This document shows, in pieces, positions 1-8,539 of a stretch of 64,000 bases of DNA. Source of the DNA: Actinophytocola xinjiangensis. Lineage in GTDB: Bacteria; Actinomycetota; Actinomycetes; Mycobacteriales; Pseudonocardiaceae. The notes under the pieces are model-generated. The model was not told the origin of the DNA, searched no databases, and was given only the letters and a program-made list of their open reading frames with translations. Position numbers and translations under genes: made by a program. The stretch's first letter is position 1; each line of letters starts with the position of its first letter. Location of the stretch: NCBI RefSeq assembly GCF_001921215.1, contig NZ_MSIF01000002.1, positions 620,001 to 684,000 on the forward strand, in the 5' to 3' direction.

Positions 1-1232
1 AGCGCCCGGTCCGCGCCGCCGCCGCGTACTCGACGCTGGTGATCTCGGCGTTCTACCTGATCGCCCAGATGGCCGGGGCCGGCGTGCTGGTCTCACTGCT
101 GCTGGACGTGCGTTCCACCGGCGGGCAGGCGCTGGTGATCGCCGGTGTCGGCGTCATCATGATCGTCTACGTGCTGGTCGGCGGGATGAAGGGCACCACC
201 TGGGTGCAGATCATCAAGGCCAGCCTGCTGCTGGTGTGCGTGCTGATGCTCAGCGTGTTCATCCTCGGCAAGTTCGGCTTCAGCCTGACCACGCTGCTGG
301 ACCGGGCCGCCGCCGGCAACGGCCACGGCGCCGCCATGCACGCCCCCGGCACCCAGTACGGCGCCAGCCCCACCAGCCGGCTCGACTTCGTCTCCCTGGC
401 GCTCGCGCTGGTCCTGGGCGCGGGCGCGCTGCCGCACGTGCTGATGCGCTTCTACACCGTGCCCGACGCCTTCCAGGCCCGCCGCTCGGTGCTCTCCGCG
501 CTCTGGGCGATGGTCCTGTTCTACCTCGCCACGCTGGTCATCGGCTACGGCGCCAGCGCGATCGTCGGCTCGTCGGCGATCATCTCCGCGCCCGGCGGGG
601 AGAACGCCGCGGTGCCGCTGCTGGCCTTCGAGGTCGGTGGCGCGGTCCTGCTGGCGATCGTCGCCGCCGTCGCGTTCACCACGATCCTGGCGGTGGTCGC
701 CGGCCTGACGCTCACCGCCTCGGCCTCCTTCGCCCACGACGTGTACGCCAACGTGCTGCGCGGCGGCCGGCCGAAACCGGGCGCGGAGCTGCGGGTCGCG
801 CGGATCACGGCGGTGGTCATCGGCTGCCTGTCGATCCTCGGCGGCATCCTGGCCCTCGGGCAGAACGTGGCCTCGCTGGTGGCCCTGGCGTTCGCGATCG
901 CCGCGTCGGCCAACCTGCCGACGATCCTCTACACGCTGTTCTGGCGCCGGTTCAGCACCACCGGCTCGCTGTTCTCGATGTACGGCGGGCTCGGCTCGTG
1001 CCTGCTGCTGATCGCGTTCTCCCCGGTGGTCTCCGGCGCCAGCAACTCGATCTTCACGAACGTGGACTTCCACCTGTTCCCGCTGAGCAACCCCGGCCTG
1101 GTGTCCATCCCGCTGTCGTTCCTGCTCGGCTACCTCGGCACCGTCCTTGGTCGCGACCGCCCCGACCCCCGGCTCGCTGACCAGCTGGAAGTCCGCTCGC
1201 TGACCGGCATCGGCGCCCGGCCGCGACCCTGA
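1..1232 (+). CDS. Sodium:solute symporter (ActP/MctC-like), 3' part
   Basis: Membrane transporter of the SSS family, closest in feel to cation/acetate or monocarboxylate symporters. The reading frame is open from base 3, so the gene starts before the window; about 410 residues are present against roughly 530 for the family. Many hydrophobic segments are visible (for example ALALVLGAGALPHVLMRFY, typical of this family), and the C-terminus has the LEVRSLTG motif common in actinobacterial MctC/ActP proteins. Only 15 bases separate it from cysD, so it may be cotranscribed with the PAPS genes. The substrate cannot be told from the sequence. Confidence 0.85.
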   Translation, partial: RPVRAAAAYSTLVISAFYLIAQMAGAGVLVSLLLDVRSTGGQALVIAGVGVIMIVYVLVGGMKGTTWVQIIKASLLLVCVLMLSVFILGKFGFSLTTLLDRAAAGNGHGAAMHAPGTQYGASPTSRLDFVSLALALVLGAGALPHVLMRFYTVPDAFQARRSVLSALWAMVLFYLATLVIGYGASAIVGSSAIISAPGGENAAVPLLAFEVGGAVLLAIVAAVAFTTILAVVAGLTLTASASFAHDVYANVLRGGRPKPGAELRVARITAVVIGCLSILGGILALGQNVASLVALAFAIAASANLPTILYTLFWRRFSTTGSLFSMYGGLGSCLLLIAFSPVVSGASNSIFTNVDFHLFPLSNPGLVSIPLSFLLGYLGTVLGRDRPDPRLADQLEVRSLTGIGARPRP

Positions 1233-1247
1233 GCGGGGGCCACTAGC

Positions 1248-2153
1248 ATGGCTCGGGTGTGGACACACCTGGACTGGCTGGAGGCCGAGAGCATCGACAT
1301 CATGCGCGAGGCGGTGGCCGAGAGCGAGAGACCGGTGCTGCTGTACTCGATCGGCAAGGACTCCTCGGTGCTGCTCCACCTCGCCAGGAAGGCCTTCTAC
1401 CCCTCGCGCCCGCCGTTCCCGCTGCTGCACGTCGACACCACCTGGAAGTTCCGGGAGATGATCGAGTTCCGGGACCGGGTCGTGGCCGAGCACGGCCTGG
1501 ACCTGATCGTGCACCACAACCCGGAGTGCCTCGCCCAGGGCATCAACCCGTTCACCCACGGCTCGGCCACCCACACCGACCTGTGGAAGACCCAGGGGCT
1601 GCGCCAGGCCATGGACAAGCACCGCTTCGACCTGGCCTTCGGCGGCGCGCGCCGCGACGAGGAGGCCTCCCGGGCCAAGGAGCGGGTGTTCTCCTTCCGC
1701 ACCGCGGACCACCGCTGGGAGCCGCGCGCCCAGCGTCCTGAGCTGTGGCGGCTCTACAACGCGCGCAAGGCGCCGGGGGAGAGCATCCGGGTGTTCCCGC
1801 TGTCCAACTGGACCGAGCTGGACGTCTGGCAGTACATCGAGCGGGAGTCGATCCCGGTCGTGCCGCTGTACTTCGCCGCGCCGCGCCCGGTCGTCGACCG
1901 TGACGGCACGATGATCATGGTCGACGACGACCGCCTGCCGCTGGAGTCCGACGAGACCCCGCGCGTGGTGACCGTGCGGTTCCGCACGCTGGGCTGCTAC
2001 CCGCTCACCGGCGCCATCCCCAGCACGGCGACCACCGTGCGCGAGGTCATCGAGGAGACGGTCGGCGCGACCACCTCCGAACGCCAGGGCCGGGTGATCG
2101 ACCGCGACCAGTCGGGGTCGATGGAACGCAAGAAGCGGGAGGGCTACTTCTGA
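1248..2153 (+). CDS. cysD: Sulfate adenylyltransferase subunit 2
   Basis: Catalytic subunit of ATP sulfurylase, which makes adenosine 5'-phosphosulfate (APS) from sulfate and ATP in the cytoplasm together with CysN. 301 residues, the usual length. The PP-loop ATP-binding motif reads [13 protein letters not shown] near residue 28, the [15 protein letters not shown] and [15 protein letters not shown] blocks are typical of CysD, and the C-terminus ends in the conserved RKKREGYF. The cysNC gene follows after 76 bases. Neighbouring sulfotransferase genes would consume the PAPS this operon makes. Confidence 0.97.
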   Translation: MARVWTHLDWLEAESIDIMREAVAESERPVLLYSIGKDSSVLLHLARKAFYPSRPPFPLLHVDTTWKFREMIEFRDRVVAEHGLDLIVHHNPECLAQGINPFTHGSATHTDLWKTQGLRQAMDKHRFDLAFGGARRDEEASRAKERVFSFRTADHRWEPRAQRPELWRLYNARKAPGESIRVFPLSNWTELDVWQYIERESIPVVPLYFAAPRPVVDRDGTMIMVDDDRLPLESDETPRVVTVRFRTLGCYPLTGAIPSTATTVREVIEETVGATTSERQGRVIDRDQSGSMERKKREGYF

Positions 2154-2182
2154 TGAGCGGAGCTTGCGTAGCGAATCATCAG
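2150..2182. repeat. Inverted repeat in the cysD-cysNC gap
   Basis: CTGATGA at 2150-2156 is perfectly repeated in inverse at 2176-2182 around a 19-base loop that contains GCGGAGC and GCGTAGCG. The left arm includes the cysD stop codon. It could be a weak hairpin affecting processing between the two genes, or a short dispersed repeat. No function is shown by sequence alone. Confidence 0.4.
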
Positions 2183-2229
2183 GCGCAGGGCGACCGCGAG
2201 CGGCAACACCGAGCCTGCGAGGGGTTGTC

Positions 2230-4053
2230 ATGAGCCTCCTGCGCTTCATCACGTGTGGCAGCGTCGACGACGGCAAGTCCACGCTGATCGGCCGCCTGCT
2301 CTACGACACCCGCCAACTGCACGCCGACCAACTCGCCACCCTGGCCGCCGACTCGAAGCACCGTGGTTCGGAACTGGACCTGTCGCTGCTGGTCGACGGC
2401 CTGCTCGCCGAGCGCGAGCAGGGCATCACGATCGACGTCGCCTACCGGTACTTCGCCACCGAGGCCCGCACGTTCATCGTCGCCGACACCCCTGGCCACG
2501 AGCAGTACACCAGGAACATGGTGACCGGCGCGTCCACGGCCGACGCGGCGGTGATCCTGCTCGACGCGCGCAAGGGCATGCTGCGCCAGACCCGCCGGCA
2601 CAGCCACATCGTGTCGCTGCTGGGCATCCGCCGGGTCGTGCTGGCGGTGAACAAGATCGACCTCGTCGGCTACGACCAGAAGACCTTCGAGGACATCGCC
2701 GCCGAGTACCGGACGTTCGCCACCGGGATCGGCATCGACGAGGTGGCCTGCGTGCCGGTCTCGGCGCTGGACGGGTCCAACGTCGTCACCCCGGCCACGA
2801 CCATGCCCTGGTACGACGGCCCGACCCTGCTCGACTGGCTGGAGCGGGTGGACGCCGAGGACCTGCGGCGCGACGCGGCGTTCCGGATGATCGTGCAGTG
2901 GGTCAACCGGCCCGGCCCGGACTTCCGCGGCCTGTCCGGCTCGATCCTGGGCGGCACCGTGCGCGTCGGCGACACCGTGCGGGTCTACCCGGGGGAGCAG
3001 CGGACCACGATCGAGCGCCTGGTCACCTTCGACGGCGACCTCGACGAGGCGGGCGCGGGCCAGTCGGTGACCGCCGTGCTGGCCGACGACCTGGACGTCA
3101 GCCGGGGCGCGGTGCTCACCGGCGGGGACGACCCGTCGGTGGCCGACGCCTGCCAGGCCGACCTGATCTGGATGGGCGAGCAGGAGATGCTGCCCGGCCG
3201 GCGCTACCTGGCCAAGATCGGCGCGCGGACCGTCGGCCTGACGGTGGAGGCCCCCCGGCACCGCGTCGACGTCGACACCGGCGCTCACCTGGCGGCCAAG
3301 ACGTTGCACCTCAACGAGATCGGCGTGGCGAACGTCCACTTCGATCAGCCGATCGCGATGGATCCCTACCGGGACAACCGGGATCTGGGCGGGTTCATCA
3401 TCATCGACCGGCTGACCAACGCCACGGTCGGCGCCGGGCTGGTGCGGTTCGCGCTGCGTCGCGCGACCAACCTGCGCTGGCAGGACCTGACGGTCGACAA
3501 GACCAAGCGTGCCCAGCTCAACGGGCACCGGGGCTGTGTCGTGTGGTTCACCGGCCTGTCCGGGGCCGGCAAGTCGACGGTGGCGAACCTGGTCGAGCAG
3601 CGGCTGCACGCCCAGGGCCGGCACACGTTCATCCTCGACGGCGACAACGTGCGGCACGGCCTGAACAAGGACCTCGGCTTCACCGACGCCGACCGGGTGG
3701 AGAACGTGCGCCGGGTCGGCGAGGTCGCCGGGCTGATGGTGGACGCCGGGCTGATCGTGCTGGTCTCGTTCATCTCGCCGTTCCGCGCCGAACGGTCCCT
3801 GGCCAGGGGCATCGTCGCGGCCGACGAGTTCTGCGAGGTGCACGTCGACGCGTCGCTGACCGTGGCCGAGTCCCGCGACACCAAGGGTCTGTATGCCAAG
3901 GCCCGCCGGGGTGAGCTGCCGAACTTCACCGGCATCGACTCGCCCTACGAGCGGCCGCAGGACCCGGAGGTGCGCGTGGACACCGGTGCGTGCAGCGCCG
4001 AGGAGGCCGCCGACGCGGTGCTGGCCAAGCTGGCCGAGCTGGGGGTCTGCTAG
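2230..4053 (+). CDS. cysNC: Sulfate adenylyltransferase subunit 1 / adenylylsulfate kinase fusion
   Basis: Bifunctional 607-residue protein. The N-terminal part is the CysN GTPase that drives ATP sulfurylase: P-loop GSVDDGKST near residue 10, [11 protein letters not shown], and NKIDLV. From about residue 430 comes the CysC adenylylsulfate kinase, with P-loop GLSGAGKST at about 442-450 and the C-terminal DTKGLYAKA and TGIDSPYE blocks; it phosphorylates APS to PAPS. The frame stays open upstream, but the ATG at 2230 puts the family-typical [17 protein letters not shown] at the N-terminus. The 3' end overlaps the convergent SDR gene by four bases. Confidence 0.96.
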   Translation: MSLLRFITCGSVDDGKSTLIGRLLYDTRQLHADQLATLAADSKHRGSELDLSLLVDGLLAEREQGITIDVAYRYFATEARTFIVADTPGHEQYTRNMVTGASTADAAVILLDARKGMLRQTRRHSHIVSLLGIRRVVLAVNKIDLVGYDQKTFEDIAAEYRTFATGIGIDEVACVPVSALDGSNVVTPATTMPWYDGPTLLDWLERVDAEDLRRDAAFRMIVQWVNRPGPDFRGLSGSILGGTVRVGDTVRVYPGEQRTTIERLVTFDGDLDEAGAGQSVTAVLADDLDVSRGAVLTGGDDPSVADACQADLIWMGEQEMLPGRRYLAKIGARTVGLTVEAPRHRVDVDTGAHLAAKTLHLNEIGVANVHFDQPIAMDPYRDNRDLGGFIIIDRLTNATVGAGLVRFALRRATNLRWQDLTVDKTKRAQLNGHRGCVVWFTGLSGAGKSTVANLVEQRLHAQGRHTFILDGDNVRHGLNKDLGFTDADRVENVRRVGEVAGLMVDAGLIVLVSFISPFRAERSLARGIVAADEFCEVHVDASLTVAESRDTKGLYAKARRGELPNFTGIDSPYERPQDPEVRVDTGACSAEEAADAVLAKLAELGVC

Positions 4054-4823
4054 GGCAGGTACTCGCCGCCGTTGACGTCGAGCACCGCGCCGGTGACCTC
4101 GCGGGCCAGGTCGGAGAGCAGGAACAGGATGGCACCGGCGCAGGCCTCGTCGGTGGGGATGCGGCCCAGCGGGTTGCGCGCGGCGATCTCGTCGCGCACC
4201 CGCTGGGCGCTCACGCCCCGCTCGGCGGCGGTCAGCTCGACGTAGTACCGCACGCCCGGCCCGTCGAGCCAGCCGAGAACGGCCTGGTTGACCCGGATCC
4301 CGCGTTCGCCGAGCTCCAGGGCGAGGTACTGGCTGGCGCACGCCATGGCGGCCTTGGCCACGGCGTAGCCGGCCTCGCCGCGCAGCGGCCGGCGGGTGGA
4401 CATGGTGCCGACGTTGACGATCGCCGACCCGGCCGGCATGTGCGGCACGGCGGCGCGGGTCATCCCGAGGGCGCCGTGCAGCACGATGTCCAGCGAGCGC
4501 CGCACCTGGCGGTCGGGGGTGTCGAGCAGGTCGTGGAAGCCGGGGTGGGAGTAGGCAGAGTTCACCAGCCCGGTGACCTTGCCGAACCGGTCGACGCAGG
4601 TGTCCACGACCCGCGCCACGTCCTGGGCCCGCCGCACGTCGCAGGGCAGGCCGATGGCGGTGCCGCCCCCGGCGGTGATCCGGCCGGCGACCTCGCCGGT
4701 CACGTCGGTGGAGCGCGCGGCCAGCACGACCGTCGCGCCTTCGGCGGCCGCGCGGGTGGCCAGCCGTGCGCCGAGTCCGGCGCCGACCCCGGAGATGATC
4801 ACGACCTGCCCGTCGAGAATCAC
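4050..4823 (-). CDS. SDR family oxidoreductase
   Basis: 257-residue short-chain dehydrogenase/reductase. The N-terminal Rossmann motif appears as [12 protein letters not shown]; the active-site motif is YAVAK (Tyr and Lys of the catalytic pair), with the serine region altered to [20 protein letters not shown]-type end, here DVNGGEYLP, is typical of the family. GTG start at 4823 preceded by GGGAGGGG and overlapping the sulfotransferase stop (GTGA), so translation is coupled. Last gene of a three-gene operon with a KstR-like operator, which hints at a hydroxy-steroid or other lipid substrate, but this is inference. Confidence 0.88.
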   Translation of the reverse strand: MILDGQVVIISGVGAGLGARLATRAAAEGATVVLAARSTDVTGEVAGRITAGGGTAIGLPCDVRRAQDVARVVDTCVDRFGKVTGLVNSAYSHPGFHDLLDTPDRQVRRSLDIVLHGALGMTRAAVPHMPAGSAIVNVGTMSTRRPLRGEAGYAVAKAAMACASQYLALELGERGIRVNQAVLGWLDGPGVRYYVELTAAERGVSAQRVRDEIAARNPLGRIPTDEACAGAILFLLSDLAREVTGAVLDVNGGEYLP

Positions 4824-5962
4824 GACGTCCCCTCCCGGTAGCCGGCGAAGTCCCTGGCGAGTTGGTGGGCGCTGAGACCGAAGTCCTCGGCGGTGTAGGT
4901 GTGGGCGGCGTGCCGGGTGGCACGGTCGCGGTCGAGGTAGGCGGCGAAGGCGGCGCGGTCGGCGTCGTCGGCCGGCAGGCCGAGGTCGTCGAGCAGGCCG
5001 GCGGCGCTGGCGGCGGGGTCGGCGACCAGGTCCCGGTACCGCAGGTCGACGTAGCGGTCGGGTCGGGTGTCGCGGGTGGCCGCGTAGCGGGTCAGGGTGG
5101 CGGCGAACCGGTCCGACCAGTAGGGCCCGACGGTGTGCGGGTCGACGTGGTCGCTGTACTGGCCGCTCATCGACACGACCATGGAGGCGTAGGAGGGGAC
5201 GGCCCGCACCGGGGAGCGGTGGGTCATGACGATCCGGCTGCCGGCGAAGGTGTCCAGCACGGTGCCGGTGGCCATCAGGTGGTGCGGTGACTTGAGGATC
5301 CACCGGCGGCCGGCGCGGGCCGGGTCCTGCCACCGCAGCAGCGCCAGCCACTCCCGCAGTTCGCGGTAGGCGGGGGTCTGGTCGGCGCGCCGCAGCCAGT
5401 CGCCGTAGCTGGGGACGTGGTAGAAGGAGTCGAAGCTCATCGAGGTGAAGGTGCGGTCCAGAAGGAGGACGTCCTCCTCCGGACCGTTCCATTCGATCGT
5501 GTGAATGTCGGCGAACTCGGGTGACATCTGGAGGAACAGGGCGGCGCGTTCCCGCGCCCGCCGTTTCCGTTCGGCCGCGTCGCTGCCCTCCCCGGGGAAG
5601 GGCACCGGGTAGGAGGTCTCCCAGGACAGGGTGGCCGTGAGCCGGGGGGAGGAGGCGAGCAGCCGGTGCAGCAGGGTGGAGCCGGTCCTGGGCAGTCCGC
5701 AGATCACGGCCGCGACGGTGACCTCGACGTCGTCGATCTCCGGGTGCCGGCGGCGGGTTCGTCCGGCGCGCAACCGGTCGGCGAGCAGCGCGACCAGCCG
5801 CCGCCTGGTCAGGTCGAGTCCCAGCGGGGAGAGTCGGGCCTCGGTGGTCAGGGCGTTGGTCAGCACCGAGAGCGGTTCGACGAACCAGTCGTCGCCGAAC
5901 TCGTCGAGGCCGGTGCGGGCCCGCGCGTCGGCCAGCAGTCCGTCGACCGCGAGCGCGTTCAC
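4820..5962 (-). CDS. Sulfotransferase family protein
   Basis: 380-residue cytoplasmic PAPS-dependent sulfotransferase of the Sulfotransfer_3 type. The 5'-phosphosulfate loop reads CGLPRTGSTLLHRLL near residue 95, and the 3'-phosphate region lies around RIVMTHRSPVRAVPSY. The GTG start at 5962 overlaps the DUF1214 stop in GTGA. The frame is open further upstream, but that part is a shadow of the preceding gene. Its neighbours on the other strand, cysD and cysNC, supply PAPS. The acceptor is unknown; the KstR-like box upstream of the operon suggests a sterol or steroid-like acceptor. Confidence 0.9.
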   Translation of the reverse strand: MNALAVDGLLADARARTGLDEFGDDWFVEPLSVLTNALTTEARLSPLGLDLTRRRLVALLADRLRAGRTRRRHPEIDDVEVTVAAVICGLPRTGSTLLHRLLASSPRLTATLSWETSYPVPFPGEGSDAAERKRRARERAALFLQMSPEFADIHTIEWNGPEEDVLLLDRTFTSMSFDSFYHVPSYGDWLRRADQTPAYRELREWLALLRWQDPARAGRRWILKSPHHLMATGTVLDTFAGSRIVMTHRSPVRAVPSYASMVVSMSGQYSDHVDPHTVGPYWSDRFAATLTRYAATRDTRPDRYVDLRYRDLVADPAASAAGLLDDLGLPADDADRAAFAAYLDRDRATRHAAHTYTAEDFGLSAHQLARDFAGYREGTS

Positions 5963-7038
5963 CGGGTTTCCTGGCGGACGATCCGGCAGCGGGGGACCGG
6001 GTGTTCGGTGGCGCCCAGCCAGCGCAGCAGGGCGGTGCCGCTGGTGTGGCCGCAGGTGTCGATCCAGTTTCCCCAGCCGGGGTCGTTCGCCGCTACCACG
6101 ATCGTGAGTCGTCCGTTCGGGTCGAGGGTTGCGGTGTGTTTGTTGACGGTGATTCGGCGGTCGTGGTCGAGGGATTCCATCCACCAGTTGTCGAGCTGGA
6201 AGTTCCAGTAGGGGCAGTCGGGGACCTCGGTCTCCACGACCCAGGCCTCGCCGGGCGCCAGGCGCCAGTAGCCGTGCAGGTAGTGGATTCGGGGATCGCC
6301 GCCGGCGCGTTGGAACAACTCCTGGCCGAAGTCGGGCAGTTCGTTGGGCCGGGACATGAACAACTCGGTCCACCCGGCGAAGGTGGCGGCCGTTCCGTGA
6401 ACGGCCCTGGCCGCGCGGCGTAACGCGGTGGCCAGGAATCGCGGATCGAGCGGCGGCGCGGGCGGCGGGTCGTCGAGGCACTCGATGTGCCAGCTTCCCG
6501 GTTCCTCGCGGGTGCGGTCGAGAAAGGTCTGCCGGATGACGACGTTGGTCGAGTCGGGCGCGAGCGGCAGCCAGTTCCCGGGGCGCCGCTGGGCGCTCGC
6601 GACGATCGTGACGGTGCCGTCGTCATTGACGGCGAGATCGGCGTCGGAGAGTTCACCGGTGGAGGCCATCGTGCCGTCCTTGGCATAACGATTCGCCTTC
6701 GAACCGACGCTGAAGTAGGCGATCGAACCCCGGCGCCCGGTGATCCGATAGGCCCGGTCGCCACGGATAGTGGCCGAGAGGTAGACGTTGTCCGGATTAT
6801 CGGCCCCGATCTTCGCCAGGTCCGGTTGCCGCAGCCGGGGTCGGTCGGGATCGGCGTTCTCGACCGTCGCGTAGAGGGTTTCCCTGAGCAGTCGGGTCAG
6901 ATAGCGGTAACCCTCGGCCCGGTCGAGCGGGGTGGCCGGCGCGGTGTCGCGCAGCACGACCTCCCCGGCGCGTTCCAGGGCGCGGCAGAACTCCGCCCAC
7001 ACCTGTCCGTCGAGCACGTCATCGGGGGTGTCGGTCAC
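5959..7038 (-). CDS. DUF1214 domain-containing protein
   Basis: 359 residues with the C-terminal DUF1214 region (YWNFQLDNWWMESLD, TLDPNGRLTIVVAANDPG, GTALLRW). Proteins of this group often sit next to sulfotransferases and SDR enzymes in actinobacteria, but their reaction is not established. GTG start at 7038 with a strong GAGGAGG ribosome site. First gene of the operon; a KstR-type palindrome lies 23 bases upstream of the start codon. Confidence 0.85.
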   Translation of the reverse strand: MTDTPDDVLDGQVWAEFCRALERAGEVVLRDTAPATPLDRAEGYRYLTRLLRETLYATVENADPDRPRLRQPDLAKIGADNPDNVYLSATIRGDRAYRITGRRGSIAYFSVGSKANRYAKDGTMASTGELSDADLAVNDDGTVTIVASAQRRPGNWLPLAPDSTNVVIRQTFLDRTREEPGSWHIECLDDPPPAPPLDPRFLATALRRAARAVHGTAATFAGWTELFMSRPNELPDFGQELFQRAGGDPRIHYLHGYWRLAPGEAWVVETEVPDCPYWNFQLDNWWMESLDHDRRITVNKHTATLDPNGRLTIVVAANDPGWGNWIDTCGHTSGTALLRWLGATEHPVPRCRIVRQETR

Positions 7039-7060
7039 GGGACCTCCTCGCGCCGCAATC

Positions 7061-7074
7061 TAGAACACGTTCTA
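7061..7074. promoter_or_regulatory. KstR-like operator
   Basis: TAGAACACGTTCTA: perfect six-base arms TAGAAC/GTTCTA around AC. It matches the published KstR consensus TNNAACNNGTTNNA, the operator of the TetR repressor of cholesterol and steroid catabolism in mycobacteria and rhodococci. It lies just upstream of the DUF1214-sulfotransferase-SDR operon, where a repressor site would sit. No kstR gene is in the window. Confidence 0.65.
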
Positions 7075-7952
7075 CCAGATTGGGGCGTTCCGGAGCAGCC
7101 CCGGCGTTTCCGCCGGCGACCGTCGTGACCTCGGCCGCAGCCGTCTGACCAGGCACTCCGTCCACGTCGCTGAAACATAAAGAGGATCTGTAACACCCCC
7201 GCGCTCCCCGGCGATGTCCCTGTTGCCCCCGTGGTGCTGGCGGACCCCCGACCTGGCAGCACCCCGGGGGCTTCCCTTTTCCCACCCCGCGCCGCGCGCG
7301 GGAGGCCCCGGCGCGGAATACCCGCCAGGGGCCCGGGTCAATGGGTGGCCGGCGCCGGCATTCGGGCGCGGATTGGTATGGCGGCCACGGTCGTTGCCGG
7401 TGGTCATTGGCTGGTCGAGCCCGGGCATTGCGTCGCTCGACCCGCCGCGCGCGGGGGATTGGTTCGCCGGGTCGGGACCGAACCCGGGGAAAACGGCGCC
7501 AGAATCCGGTTCGGTGTGACGAGCGATACCGTCCGTGTCACGCTGGAGCCTCGATTTGGGCCCTCCGCGTCACGCTCCGAGCGCAAACGGAACAAGTCGC
7601 CCAGACGCCGGGACTGTCCGGGAAACCACGGACGAACCGGGCGCGGCCCCCGTGGTCCGAACGAGGGAATCGGGAAACCAACCACCCCGCGTGCGGGCCC
7701 ATTCAGGCTAACGGCATCGGCCGATGAGCAGGAACGACTGGTCAAGGCAGAAAACCAGTGGCATCATCGAACCCTGGTGTGCTGTCCGGTCACCGGACGA
7801 CAACGCCGCCGGACCCGCTGGAGCCGCTCGATTCCTCGATCGTATTGCCCCGCGATGGTCCATCTCGGACTGTTGCACTCTCCGTAGCCACCGTGACGTC
7901 AAATCGTTGAACGGCTAAATAAAATCCTGGCTCTTGATCTTCGTCCCCCTGC
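7075..7952. other. Noncoding region between DUF1214 operon and lsr2
   Basis: About 880 bases with no convincing gene. Open frames here have no family resemblance and no good ribosome sites. Visible structure: a perfect palindrome GTCCGGTCACCGGAC at 7784-7798 and TGACGTCA at 7894-7901. The end nearest lsr2 is less GC-rich (ctaaataaaatc around 7915-7925) than the rest of the window. It may hold a long regulatory leader or small RNA, which cannot be shown here. Confidence 0.5.
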
Positions 7953-7981
7953 TTGGAATACTGCCGGGCGCTTGCTAATGT
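7953..7981 (+). promoter_or_regulatory. Candidate lsr2 promoter
   Basis: TTGGAA at 7953-7958, a 17-base spacer, and TAATGT at 7976-7981 fit the housekeeping sigma pattern. It would start transcription near 7988, about 45 bases before the lsr2 ATG. A small hairpin GTCGC/GCGAC lies at 7995-8008 in the presumed leader. Confidence 0.5.
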
Positions 7982-8031
7982 TGCGCAACTGATAGTCGCA
8001 TTCGCGACAGCATCTCAGAAGGGCTCCCTCG

Positions 8032-8409
8032 ATGGCGCAGAAAGTTCTCGTCCAACTGGTAGACGATCTGACCGGTGTGGCTTCCGACGACATCTCCACC
8101 GTCCTGTTCGGACTGGACGGTGCCAACTATGAGATTGATCTCACGGAGGAGAACGCCGAGCAGCTCCGCACCGCCCTCGCCGACTATGTCGGCGCCGCCC
8201 GGCGCACCGGCGGGCGAATCAAGCGTGGCAGCCGCCCGGCCAACGGCAGCGCCGCCAATGGGGAAGCCGGCCAGGTCCGCGAGTGGGCCCAGGAGAACGG
8301 CTTCGAGCTGTCCGCCCGCGGCCGCATTCCCGGCCACGTCCTAGAGGCCTACAAAGAGGCGCAGAGCGCCGAGAAGGCCCCCAAACGACGCACCCGCAAG
8401 AAGAGCTGA
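8032..8409 (+). CDS. lsr2: Lsr2 family nucleoid-associated protein
   Basis: 125-residue H-NS-like DNA-bridging protein that silences AT-rich, often horizontally acquired, DNA. The N-terminal dimerisation part (MAQKVLVQLVDDLTG) and the C-terminal DNA-binding part (VREWAQENGFELSARGRIPG, with the RGR minor-groove hook) are both intact. ATG at 8032 preceded by GAAGGG. Monocistronic, closed by a strong terminator that it shares with the converging ABC-F operon. Confidence 0.96.
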   Translation: MAQKVLVQLVDDLTGVASDDISTVLFGLDGANYEIDLTEENAEQLRTALADYVGAARRTGGRIKRGSRPANGSAANGEAGQVREWAQENGFELSARGRIPGHVLEAYKEAQSAEKAPKRRTRKKS

Positions 8410-8451
8410 CCCGAGATTAGCGCCGCGCACGAGCCGGGCCGGAGAATGACG

Positions 8452-8494
8452 CCTCCCTGAGGGACACGGAACACCGCCGCGTCCCTCAGGGAGG
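8452..8494. terminator. Bidirectional terminator between lsr2 and ABC-F gene
   Basis: Perfect 14-base arms, CCTCCCTGAGGGAC at 8452-8465 and its inverse at 8481-8494, around a 15-base loop. It lies between converging lsr2 and the ABC-F gene. There is no T tract, as is common for actinobacterial terminators. Confidence 0.8.
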
Positions 8495-8500
8495 GGGATT

Positions 8501-8539
8501 CACCGCTGCGTCACCGCTGCGTCACCGCTGCGTCACCGC
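8501..8539. repeat. 11-base tandem repeat over the ABC-F stop codon
   Basis: Three full copies of CACCGCTGCGT (8501-8533) followed by a partial fourth (CACCGC). On the minus strand each unit carries TGA, so the ABC-F stop codon at 8522-8524 is itself part of the repeat. Because 11 is not a multiple of three, gain or loss of a unit would change the last residues of the protein and the stop used. Confidence 0.8.

Noticed and set aside
2164-2229. Earlier start for cysNC
   Set aside because: The added 22 residues are not conserved, while the ATG at 2230 gives the normal N-terminus just before the GTPase P-loop.
93-2282. 729-codon open frame on the minus strand over the symporter and cysD
   Set aside because: It lies antisense to well-conserved genes and its product is H/R/G/V-rich with no domain; a GC-bias shadow.
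7231-7887. 218-codon plus-strand frame in the lsr2 upstream region
   Set aside because: No ribosome site, Arg/Gly/Pro-rich product without resemblance to any family, and overlapping open frames on both strands as in noncoding GC-rich DNA.
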